A stretch of 64,000 nucleotides of DNA from Telopea speciosissima (taxonomy: Eukaryota > Streptophyta > Magnoliopsida > Proteales > Proteaceae): contig NC_057924.1 of NCBI RefSeq assembly GCF_018873765.1, forward strand, positions 7,750,001 through 7,814,000. Direction: 5' to 3'. This document shows positions 1 to 10,394 of this stretch, piece after piece. Each line of letters begins with the position of its first letter. Position 1 is the first letter of the stretch. The translations under genes were made by a program, and so were the position numbers. The notes under the pieces were generated by a model. The model was not told where the DNA came from and searched no databases. It saw only the letters and a list, made by a program, of their open reading frames with translations.

Positions 1-407
1 TTCTAGCTGCCATGGCATGGTCAGATAGGTGTACTCAGAATCATCCCCGTCTCTAAAACTGCCCAAACTTGTCCCTGGAGGAAGATTCACGTACCCTCTC
101 TGTTGTGATCGTGGGCTGCGCAGGATTTGTCATTCTTACAGAAATTTTTTTAAAGAATTTTGTGCACCTCTAGATTTAAAACTGAATGTGATATTCTGGG
201 CCATTCTCGTTCATTGATTAGGAGCATTTTTTTTACCATTGGGGAAATAATGACAATGAGTCTCTCAGCATAGCAGTAAAAAATCTCAGGACTCTGTTAA
301 TCATGTACCTCTCTCTATCTCTCTTATTTGTTTATTTTCTCCTTTTCTATTCCACACCATAAAATAAAAAAAAATAAAAAAAAAAATAACTTTTTCATTG
401 GCACCCT

Positions 408-591
408 CACCCTCATTGTTTGGTGCATCACTAGCATAATTCATGTACTAATAAACCTCTCTCTCTCTCTATTTGATCTTCATTATTGCTATAGTCTTCT
501 CTACGGTATTCAATCTAAATATTCGGACTACCGTCTCTTCACTTCCTACGCTGCTCTATTTCACCCTCATTGTTTGGTGCATCACTAGCAT
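408..591 (+). repeat. 30-bp direct repeat pair
   Basis: The 30-base word starting CACCCTCATTGTTTGGTGC occurs at 408-437 and again, identical, at 562-591. The spacer is about 120 bp with CT-rich stretches. It may be a small local duplication. No function is implied. Confidence 0.7.
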
Positions 592-1857
592 GCAAAATAT
601 AATACAACCTATCTAGGTTGTCCATTGACTCGAAATCCTCACACTCCCGATGACATCTTACCCGCAAACATTCCAAGAGAACAAGCCATAGATTAATTAG
701 CCTTTGTTTCCTTTTAAACAAAGTAGTATTTGATGTTTTCATGAATTGTCAAACAAATACCCACTTCCATAATTTCTTTAGAAATTACTTGGCTTTTCAT
801 TCACTAGAAACCCATTTGCAGCTGGGTGTTTGTACATGGGGATCTAAATGAGTTGACAAAAAAGATCACTATCCACTTGTTCCCCAAGTCCTACAACCAA
901 GCAAGAGACGTATTCATACTATTCCACATCCACACAAGTATAGTATCATCTTCACACATCCACTCATAATCTTTAGAGTTGGCAAAGGGAGGTTTTGAAA
1001 TCAAGTATTTCAATTTCCCTTTTGCATTGATTTATACATTCACAACCTGTGGCCACAGACGATAGTTGAATGTTCCATTGTGTTTAGTAGTAGTAATTTG
1101 GACATTCATCAAGTCCACAGGGGATTTTGAATCACCCATTGAATTAAAGAATATATAACAGCAACGCCAAATCAGTCACAACAGCAGAACACAGAGCACA
1201 AACTAATAAAACAATAGCAAATATCCCCAACAAGCAGAATCGTAGGGTGTTAGGAATCAGCAGGATAGGAGAAAAGTAATAACTTGAAATCAACAGTCCG
1301 GATTAGGCCCAAACTCTGGTCGAGTATAGGGCTAGGTTGGGGGTTAAAACCTTCAAATTTTGATAATGATCCAATGGTTGGATAGGCTATTATAATGCTT
1401 ACCCAGAAATAGTAACTTGAAAATTTCAAAATTTGGCAACTATCAAGATATACCAATTCAATGGTCTGATCAGGACCAAATCTAAATCAAGGGTTATGTT
1501 TGATCAATAGATATGAACCCTAAAATATTTCAAGGAACAACGGTTAGATCTAGAGAAAAAGACAATATTCAGACAATATTCATGGTGAACGAGACGAAAT
1601 AGAAGACCACAAATGAAATTTTCCATTGGAGTGTATAGAACACGAATGGGATTAAAAATGTAACTGGTGGAGGAGAAGAAAATAAACAATATCTAATGCA
1701 AGAGATCATCTACAACAAATATCAAAAGGGTACAACAACACATTGTGAAATTATGCCCTAATCGAAAAGAGAAAATAAGGAGAAGAAGACAACCTTAACT
1801 TCGCCGAAAATTACAATGTCACCTGAGATGATGGAGATAGTTAAACCAGAGAGGGCT

Positions 1858-2043
1858 AAAATCGTGTCCTGAGAAGAGGGCTGAGATAAGTTCTTCTTCT
1901 TCCTCCAGTTTCACTTCTCTCTTCCCTTCTCAGAGAGCAATCAACTACATTTTTTCCTTTAACGATGACACCTCTCTGTACGGTGGAAGAAATCGTGGCC
2001 TGAGAAAAGGGCTGAGTTGAACTTCTCCTTCTTCCTCCGGTTT
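1858..2043 (+). repeat. diverged direct repeat, about 54 bp x2
   Basis: A segment beginning AAATCGTG and running through CTGAG, GGGCTGAG and a CTTCTTCCTCC tract occurs at 1858-1911 and again at 1990-2043, 132 bp apart and with several differences. It looks like a local duplication inside unclassified sequence. Confidence 0.6.
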
Positions 2044-2959
2044 GCTGCAACAGTTGAAATGAAGAGGATGAAGTGAAGAGGATGAGGTGAAGAGAAAGTG
2101 AAGAATAGGGTTTATTCCACTAGTAAGGGCATTTTAGTCCTAACAAATCTGTGACAATGGTTTATTTCACTACTAAGGGTATTTTGGTCCTAATAAAATC
2201 GTGAAAACGGCAAACCATCACGACTAACCCCCACCGTTACAGGTCTGTAACGGCGGGGTTCAGTTGGTTATTAGTCTGCAGCAGGGGGGTAACAGTTGTT
2301 TCAAAGATTTTGGGGGGGGTAATGGTAGATAGTAAAGTTTTTGGGGTGGTAATTGTAAAAAACCCTAATTTTTTGGATCTCTATGGGCTTGGATTCGAGA
2401 CCATGAGGCAAGGAGCAAACAAGCCCATTTGTAAGGGTACAATCCTAATGCTCAGATTGAGATCTTTTAAACCAATCTGTTGGAACCAAAAGTTATTCCC
2501 ACACCATGGGGTACCTTCAAGGGACAGTGACATCCTAAAACTTGGATTGGAATATGTTAATCCGATTTATCTGAATCAATAAACACACTCATTCCATGGG
2601 GTGCCTTGAAGATATACATTCACCCCTATAAATAGAGGAAGAGAGGGCTAAAACGTATTGAACATTTGTTGTTCTGATATCTCTCTCTCTCTCTCTCATG
2701 ATATACTATTTTGGGTTATTACCTATTGTTTGGCATCCGAAATGGATAGACCCCGCATGTGTTTTGTCCAGCACCTTTCGCATGTAAAGGCAATGTGTGA
2801 GGCTTCGTCAGGCTCTTCGGATTCCATTAGGACTATGTTGGATGGTTCTTTGGAGTCTGGTGGATCGAGGAATCGATCCGCTACTTCGACAGACAATGCC
2901 CACAATGCGGTGGCACATATAGCAGTTGAACCCGAACCTGAGATTTCACAAGTTCGAAT

Positions 2960-3445
2960 TAGACTCGATTTAGAGGTGGGTAATAGTAATCGATGCAAAT
3001 CAACAATCCATATATCAATGCTTCTCATGATCATCATTAGATTGGGTGGCAACTTTGTTGCAATACAATAGTTCTTTGACATCCTCAAGAAATAACATGT
3101 AATAGCAAAAACAGATAAGAAAAAAGATTTGGATGCACACAAAACATCAATAACCTCAACTAAAGAAGAACCATGCAAAAATTCATATTGTAACCCTAAT
3201 ATTCCAGTTGCCCAAATCCTTTTTGAGAAAGGACAAGAGAAAAAATAGATGCCAGGCAGATTCTCATTCCAAATGACCAAACACACACCTCTCATCTATG
3301 TTTAAGAACTGACAAAGCTTAAGTTTTGTTGTAAAACCTTTATTCAACAATTTCTAAAAGAAAATCTGAAATTTAAGATGCAATTTTTATTTCCACAACC
3401 AAGACCATACTTGCATAGGGTGTGATTGTTCATATGAAATTTGGA
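2960..3445 (-). pseudogene. L1-type LINE ORF2 remnant (zf-RVT / start of RNase H region)
   Basis: Minus-strand translation across several frames shows plant L1 ORF2 C-terminal features: a WKLLNKGFTTK-like zinc-binding RVT segment, then NLPGIYFFSCPFSKRIW, then a hydrophobic stretch ending at a W-I-x-D-L motif typical of the linker before the RNase H domain. Frames are broken and the reverse transcriptase core is absent. A chimeric plus-strand reading frame (2658-3071) overlaps its end and is probably not a gene. It is a dead 5'-truncated LINE, assigned by motif resemblance only. Confidence 0.6.
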
Positions 3446-3449
3446 GAAT

Positions 3450-4126
3450 AACTTTGGTAGCAATGTAGCTCAGGGATGGATCAATGGCTCTGCGCCATGA
3501 TGCGCTTGGGAGGAGGCTGAAACCTAAGTAAAAAGCATATATAGTTGGACATATTTTGATAATAGAAACCCACAATCGCTCATTTACTGTAATATCCTTA
3601 AGGGGAAGGTATTCGTGCACGAGAGATTCTCCCATCAACTCTGTCAAATAGGGGTTGGGGGCGGGGGTAGGAGTATTTATGTCATTTTGGATGGGCATTT
3701 ATGCCCATTCTGACTACACTTAATGCCGGCCGTGCATAAAAACTTTTGCCTATAACCTTAAAGACTTGAAACAATTTACACCTCAGCCTATGCATCAGCA
3801 TCACTGTCCATATTATCTTTTTTTTTATATTATATAGTATATCACTGTTGCATTGATTGAACAATTGGTTTTCAGTTGCAATAGATTTCAACCAAACACC
3901 TATCTCAATGGTCAAATTTTAACTCAAAAAACAAGGAAAGAAAATGGCCAACAAAGCGGTCATCATCTCTTAAAATCTTCAGCCCACGCAAGTGGGTCCA
4001 ATTTAAGTCTAGTTCTAGTACATTTACGCTCAACATTCTCTTACATATTCCACCCATTGCCATTTAGATTGCACAAATAGGTATATCTAGAAGCAAAAAG
4101 AACTTATGTCAAGCGCTAAGCATATG
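3450..4126 (+). repeat. 0.67-kb dispersed repeat, copy 1 (upstream of the MADS gene)
   Basis: This segment matches 9494-10163 in the same orientation. Shared landmarks in order are GGTAGCAATGTAGCTCAGGG, a TGGCTCTGCGC block, AAAGCATATATAGTTGGA, TTTTGATAATAGAA, CATTTACTGTAATATCCTTA, TTTCAACCAAACA and GTATATCTAGAAGCAAAA. Copy 1 carries a MITE at 3601-3751 that is absent from copy 2. The GTAGCTCAGGGATGGATC stretch resembles a pol III A box, so a SINE-like origin is possible. No coding capacity is seen. Confidence 0.75.
3601..3751. mobile_element. Mutator-like MITE with 9-bp TSD
   Basis: The element interrupts the repeat at a site that is empty in the second copy (near 9671). It is flanked by ATATCCTTA (3592-3600) and ATAACCTTA (3752-3760), 8 of 9 bases alike. 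Its ends are loosely inverted: AGGGGAAGGTATTCGTGCACG on the left, and CGTGCATAAAAACTTTTGCC on the right. A 9-bp target duplication points to the Mutator superfamily. Confidence 0.6.
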
Positions 4127-5241
4127 TGTAGCAAGCGGATAAATTTTTACTGCAAACTAGGTAGTATGAATTTCCAACTGTCCATACATGGTCCAATCCT
4201 AGCATACTACGTGTAATGTGCAATTTATACAGCTCACATAGAGTTGTACACATTAGTGGGCATTCATGCATTGCAATAAATTACCCAATACACGTGGAGA
4301 TTTGAGAGAGTAAAGTAACGGCCGAGCAGTAGAACAGGTTTCACTATTTTCTCTAGAAATGTTACAAAAACTCATGATTCTATCTCAAAGAGATAATTAG
4401 AACAATATATAGAAAAACCCTAACCCCAGAAGGTACACAAATGCCCCTAGTCCAAAAAATGCTAAAAAACTTGAGCTGGACCAAAACATAACACATGGCT
4501 CAAAAGTACTCATTTTGAAGATCTCGACGAGCCCAACACAACGGCATGGAGCCCCGCCATTTTTCAGCATTCCGAGATCATTTCGAGGCCGAAACGGCCC
4601 TCCAAAGATCTCAACCGCACTTTCTGGACCAAATCAGACATCACCAACAACAATACACCTGGTGGGCATTCAAGCGCTGCAATAAATTGCCTAGTACACA
4701 TGTGGTGAATTGAAAAAGTAGAGTGACGGTTGCAAAGAAGAGGCGGGGCTCCATTGTTGAGTTTTGACGATTCTCAAGGTTGAAGGATGAGAGGAGTGGA
4801 TGAGTAGCAATGGAAACAAAACCAACATAACCAATTGATAGACATGATTCAAACTGTTAAGCATCAGTGTTTTGTGTTTCTTTTTGCCATTATCGATCCC
4901 AACCTATTCCACTCTTCAAGGAAGATAAGAAACCCTGAAGCTACATTTGCCATTGAAACTTCGAAACCCACTCAAATCCCTACTTCGACCCGTTCTTTCT
5001 TTATTTACATCCTTTGATATCTCCTATTTCTTTGCATCTCTCTCTCTTACATCCACAACTTCCTTTATTTTAGTTCTTTGGTTTCCTTATTAGCCTTATT
5101 TGGTTCGTTCCTTATATTTCTTCTTTCTCTTCTTCAAAATTTTCCTAAAAATTATCAATTCTCTCTCTTCTGTCTTTTGTGTTTTTTGTCTGTCAATTCT
5201 GTTCTTCCAACAAAATTATCTTTTCTTAGATTTAAATCTGA
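4127..5241. promoter_or_regulatory. upstream region and presumed 5' leader of the MADS gene
   Basis: No gene is seen. From about 4990 to the MADS start codon the strand is strongly CT-rich (many CTCT and TTTCTT tracts), which is common in plant 5' leaders. No TATA box can be assigned with confidence. A 60-codon reading frame at 4835-5017 has no recognisable domain and is probably incidental. Confidence 0.35.
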
Positions 5242-8200
5242 ATGGGTCGAGTTAAACTCCAGATTAAGAGAATAGAAAACAACACAAATCGACAGGTTAC
5301 CTTCTCCAAGCGAAGAAATGGACTCATTAAGAAAGCTTATGAGCTTTCTATCCTTTGTGATATCGATATTGCTCTTATCATGTTCTCTCCTTCTGGTCGC
5401 CTTAGTCATTTCTCCGGCAAAAAGAGGTGCACACTCCACTTCCCAATCTATGGCGGATCCAGATCTTCTACCGCGCGGGCTGCCCATCCTGCCGGGCTGC
5501 ACAGACACAAGGCGGAGTGCATTGACCGCCTTACCTCTGCCCAAGCAGGGGTAACGCGATCATTGCGCGTGGCCCTATGTCTGTGCAGCACAAGCAAGAC
5601 AGGGCAGCGCGCCATAGAAGATCTGTGTTGATCTATAGTTTATAATGGTTTTTATGTAATGGATCTAGTTATTGATTTCCTTTTCTTCATCTTCTCCTTG
5701 GTTCTCTATTTTCTTCATGGAATTTTTTTTTGGATTGATTGATTTAATTTTTTTTTCTTTTTTTCTTTTTTGGGTTTCAATTAGGATTGAAGATGTGCTT
5801 ACCAGATACATAAATCTCCCTGACCATGACACTGGAGGGTATGATCTTGATTCCAATTTCATTTTTGTTTAGGCTATGTTTGGATGTCAAAAAAGGATAA
5901 ATTCAAAAAAAATATGGATTTGAGAAGAGAGAGACACAAATTAATCATTGCATCGTCATGATTTTTGCCTCATTATGTTGTTTTCTCTTTTCTTTTCTTG
6001 ACATTTAAACTCTGTTGGGGGTGTGGACGCTGCAATTAGACACATCAAAAATGAAAATTTTCTACTACGGGGGTTGCAGAAACATTCTTGGGCTCACAGC
6101 CAAAGAAATTGAATCTAAAAAGGTATTTTGGAAAATACCAAAACTAAGAGGGTATTTGTGAACCCAAAGGGGAATTGAATTATTCCATCTCTTTGGTTGC
6201 AATCCTGAGTAGTATGAATGTTCCTACAACCCGGGTGGCAGAAAATGTTTTTCAGACACAAAGGGGGTGAAATGACTACACCACCCTTATGAAAGGCGAA
6301 AATGCCACTCCTATTGATATTGCCGCACAAAATTTTACTGCTACCCAGGTTGCAGGAATGTTCCTGCTGCCTGTGTTCACAGCCTAAGAAATGGAATAAT
6401 TCACTTTCCATTAGGGTTCATAAATACCCACATAGGTTATAGTATTCCAAAATGCTCATTTTTATTCCATTTCTTTGGCTATGAACCGAGTAGTAGGAAC
6501 ATTCCTACAACCTGAGTATCAGCAAAATTTTGTCCCTCCCATTGGCCCCAGAGAACACGTCCACCGCTTGTTTATTTCAGAATCAATCTCTCTTTCTCTT
6601 GAAATCTTTATCCTTCTAATTATGTTCATGTTCTTTTTGGTTTTTGATTGATTTGCAGGACTGTTAAAAATCGGGAGGTAATTAAAATGAAAACATAATG
6701 GATTTACTTGGTGGAAAAAAATCATCTGCAGTGCAGGCTTGACAACTCGACATGTGGAAGTTGCGACATCCAATGGTACCAAGCTCAAAAAGAAAAAAAA
6801 ATAATAATCTTGCTTCGAGCTCGCACCGTTGGATGAAGTTTCTTCCATGTGTCGAGTTCTCAGGCCCGCACTGCAATGCACTAATGAGGATTTTAGTCCT
6901 TAATTGATTCTCAGTCCTTGCTTATGTATCTATGTGAGTTCACATACGTATCATGTGCATGCAGTATATGATAAGGACCTTAAAGAAACTCAAGAGCGAA
7001 AACGATGTTGCTCTCCAGCTAGCCAAGTTTGTTCTTCCTTTCTCTTCCTCAAATAGTTTTTAATTTTCTTCTTCTGTTTTTTTTTTTTTTCATATTTGGA
7101 TTTATATTCTAATGAAATTACATTCTCTTTTTGATCCGTTAACTATGGTTTGAATCAGTCCTGGAGCTGTTAACTCTAATGTGGAGGTAAATTACACATC
7201 TTAATTCTTATCATCTAATTAATCTTATTTCAACTCTTTTAAGTTTAATAATTAAAATTTTCATTCTAGGAACTCCAACAAGAGATTAGTAGATTCCAAC
7301 AACAACTTCAGATGGCCGAGGAACAATTAAGGTGATATACTTGAAAGGATAAAACCTCATTTACCTGTTTAATTATATGCACGTACCATTTAGTAACTTA
7401 TTATCTTCTTTAATTTAATTTAACTGAAATTAAGGATTTTTGAGCCGGACCCACTAAAGCTCACATCAATGGGTGAACTAGAATCATGTGAGAGGCAGCT
7501 TATGGATGCATTGACACGTGTTACACAAAGAAAGGTAAAGGCTGACGCTGATATCTCTCTCTTATTAATATTGTACCAACAGCTCAATCTTAAGCCATTG
7601 GTCTTAATTTTTTTTTTCCTTTTGTTTTGTTTTTTTTTTTTTTTTTGGCAGAAATATCTGTTAGGTAACCAAATATCGTCTTATGATCAATCCAATATTC
7701 AGGTGAGTCAAAAAAAAAAAAAAAAAAAATGTATTAAGGTAAGGGCAAGGTTCTAAATTTCGGTTTCGATGTCGATTTCGATTCTAGTTGAAATTTAGAT
7801 TTTTCAGGTTTTGACCGAAACTTGGTATTTTCTGGGCAAAGCTTGATATATCATATTGATCAAAACTGATCGAAACTTAGTATGAGTCAGTATCAACTAA
7901 AGATTTCATCTCGGTTTCTAGTGAAACCAATATATCCCAGTTGAAACTGTAGAATAAGAACTATGGGTATGGGTCCAGTTGGTATGATTGCTTGTGACGA
8001 TCTGTTCGTCTAATAGGAGTGTGTGCTTTGGTATTTTAAAAGGGGCTTTTGTCTTCATTTAAGGGTTCATGTATAATCGTGCACCATGCATGGCCGTACA
8101 TGAAACTTTTCTTCTTAAGATAATAAAGGAAAAAAGAAAAAATAGCTTGATCCCTACTACATTAAAAAAGAAAGGGAAACGAATCATCATGACCCAGAGT

Positions 8201-9427
8201 ATAATTTTCCTCTTACATGGAGTTCTTTATTAGTTTCTCTCACTTGCTCTGATCATGTGGGTCCCATATGGATAATACCGTTTTCGCGTTGTTGTTGCCG
8301 TGGCATGCAAATTCTATCATTGTCAAAAACCGTTTTCATTGAATAAAATTATCTGATTTCCTTTTTTGCCAAAAGTTTTTCTTTTTATTTTTCATCGGTG
8401 ATGTGACCCTATAATTGGACTTCGGCTCGTCATTAACTCACACATTCAATTGTTCATACCTATAAATGCCCTTAATCAAATGGTTTCAATATATAAGGAG
8501 ATGGAATTCTTTCTTCATCATGAGTGATTTTTTTTTTTTTAAATAAATGCAGATGTATTTGGATTCTCAAGAGGGGATGCCCACATCATTTGAGAATGAG
8601 GTTGTGGGTTGGTTGCCAGAGAATGCACACCAGTCTAACCAAATTTTCCTTGGACCTGACTCTTTGGTTCCTCTAAGGTAAGTTTTTTTGTTAATTTCTC
8701 TAAGAGATCTTCAGCTTCAGCCCAGCCCAGCCCAGCCCAACCTAGCCCAGTAAATAATTATGATTTGGTGATTGGAACTTTGGGCTTTAAATTTGCAGGG
8801 ATCAGTCATCCTCAATATATGACACATTGTCTCATGGAGCAAGCTTAAATGTGGACCCACGAGGCATGGGAGAGTGCAATGTCAGCAGTACAAGCGATGG
8901 GAATCTTCCACCTTGGCCCCAGGGTTACACATCCAGTGATCTTCTCTCTGCTCTCATGCCACCTTCTTCATTCCCTCTAATCCAGGTTCTCTCTCTCTCT
9001 CTCTCATGATGGACCATAGGGCCCAAGACAGGCCCGACCGAATAAAACCGAAACTAATCCAGTTTTGGTTTTGGAAAGGTTGGTTAATCCATCGGTTTAG
9101 CCAATTTTATGTATATTTTGGCTAATCGGTTTGGTTGTTGGGTTAATGTGTTTCAATTAAAATTGAAAATGCTCTAGAGAACCGGACCGATTAAGACCCG
9201 ACCAAAACCGACTGGTTGACAACCCTACATATGAGACACAGTACTATGCTAGTATAGATAGGATATGTAATGGCTAATAAAGGCTAACTAGTAGACGTTG
9301 ATCTTGATGCCAGCAGGGAATGACCGGCCCAGATATGCAATCAATAATGCCACGTGAGCAAGAGGAGACCCCACCGAGCTGTTCTCACATGCCTGCCAAT
9401 CAAGAGGGTGCCAATTATGACTTATGA
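5242..9427 (+). CDS. AGL66/AGL104: MIKC*-type MADS-box transcription factor, AGL66/AGL104 clade
   Basis: Nuclear DNA-binding factor. In Arabidopsis this clade acts in pollen maturation as heterodimers with AGL30/65/94 (family knowledge). Exons: 5242-5426, 5785-5838, 6659-6677 (19-bp microexon), 6965-7026, 7159-7186, 7270-7331, 7435-7534, 7652-7702, 8553-8677, 8799-8985, 9317-9427. All junctions are GT-AG and in phase, giving 327 aa, near the roughly 330 aa usual for the clade. The MADS domain (residues 1-61) opens [20 protein letters not shown] and contains [20 protein letters not shown]. Exon 2 encodes [13 protein letters not shown] and exon 4 [15 protein letters not shown], both clade signatures. 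Residues 117-136 are a glutamine-rich coiled coil followed by IFEPDP. The C-terminal region (exons 8-11) contains a conserved GWLPEN block. The CDS is intact. Intron 1 carries a GC-rich hairpin insertion that stays in frame with exon 1. Confidence 0.93.
5450..5640. mobile_element. GC-rich foldback MITE in MADS intron 1
   Basis: Inside intron 1 lies an abruptly GC-rich hairpin. CAGATCTTCTA followed by CGCGCGGGCTGCCC on the left pairs with GGGCAGCGCGCC and TAGAAGATCTG on the right. GGGCTGCACAGACA near 5500 pairs with TGTCTGTGCAGC near 5580. Its base composition is unlike the surrounding AT-rich intron. Reading continues in frame from exon 1 through it to a TGA at about 5629, so unspliced RNA would encode a 129-residue MADS-only protein. 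Confidence 0.65.
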
Positions 9428-9493
9428 GATCAACGTCTCCCATAGCTTAATATTCATGAATTTAAGCTTTTGTTTGCCGTTGCCATAGAAGAA

Positions 9494-10163
9494 GAACTTA
9501 GGTAGCAATGTAGCTCAGGGATGGATCGGTGGCTCTGCGCTACAATGCGCCTGGGTGAGGCTGAAACCCAAATGAAAAGCATATATATAGTTGGATACAG
9601 AATATTAATTTACTTCCTTTGTTTTGGGACAGATTTTGATAATAGAATCCCAAAACCGCTCATTTACTGTAATATCCTTAATTAAAGACTTGAAAAATTT
9701 TACACCTCAATCTATGCATCAGTATCACTGTCCATGTTATTTTTTTTTAATGAGAGAGAGAGAGAACGCTATTTGATCGCATGGCCCTTGTGTCAGCACG
9801 GGCGAGGGGGACCAATGGGAACGCACACCCAAGCATCCAATATGGGGCCAGGGTGGTCATTTTGCCACCCATGTGTCTGGGTGTAGGGGGTGCGAGCAAG
9901 CAGCCTTCTTCTTCCCTTTATGTATACATATAAAATCCTTGCATGAATCGAACGATTCGATTTCAATTGCTATAGGTTTCAACCAAACAGCCATCTCAAT
10001 AGTCAAATTTCAACTCAGTACACAATGAAAGAAAATAGCCAAAAAAATGATAATTGTATGTACACTCAATGCTTGGCACATATTATTCCAGCCATTGCGA
10101 TTTAGAGTGCACAAATGGGTATATCTAGAAGCAAAAGAACATGTATCGAGCACGAAGCATATG
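9494..10163 (+). repeat. 0.67-kb dispersed repeat, copy 2 (downstream of the MADS gene)
   Basis: Same-orientation copy of 3450-4126, starting 67 bp after the MADS stop codon. It lacks the MITE found in copy 1 but carries its own insertion at about 9750-9918 and a short extra stretch near 9600. Together the copies form direct repeats bracketing the entire MADS gene, about 5.4 kb apart. Confidence 0.75.
9750..9918. mobile_element. GC-rich MITE nested in repeat copy 2
   Basis: After GAGAGAGAACGCTATTTGATCGC comes a GC-rich core with CCAATGGGAACGCACACCC, GGGTGGTCATTTTGCCACCC and TGTGTCTGGGTGTAGG, ending near TTCTTCTTCCC. The corresponding place in copy 1 has only an AT-rich spacer. The wording (cagcac, gtgtctgg) links it to the elements at 44739, 45312, 47883 and 53965. 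Exact ends are uncertain. Confidence 0.5.
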
Positions 10164-10394
10164 GGTTGCGAGTTGGGCTCATCCAAATCTAGAATGAGAT
10201 CTGAATGATAATAATTTATTACTAGATGAAACTCTCCGCTTTCAATTTTTGCTGCATGTTTCACATAGAAGGCAGAACAACTCCAGTGATATTTACTTGT
10301 TTCCATAAAATCCTTTTAAAGGAAATCTTGAATTTCTCATTTGCAAATCTCTTAAAGTTGAGAGGGCCTTTGGATAGTCCGTGCTTTAGTAAAC

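Larger units (their letters stand above)
1..2650. other. intergenic, no gene recognised
   Basis: AT-rich sequence with only short, shadow-like reading frames and no recognisable domain. It contains a 30-bp direct repeat (408-437 and 562-591), a second pair of direct repeats at 1858-2043, homopolymer A/T runs and G-runs near 2320. No transposon family can be named for it. Confidence 0.5.

Noticed and set aside
2658-3071. 137-codon plus-strand frame beginning MNICCSDISLSLS
   Set aside because: Its second half overlaps antisense L1 text, and the first half has no domain, no conserved neighbour and a low-complexity start. Treated as incidental.
5155-5544. 129-codon minus-strand frame over the MADS exon
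   Set aside because: Antisense shadow of the MADS domain and the intron hairpin; no recognisable protein.
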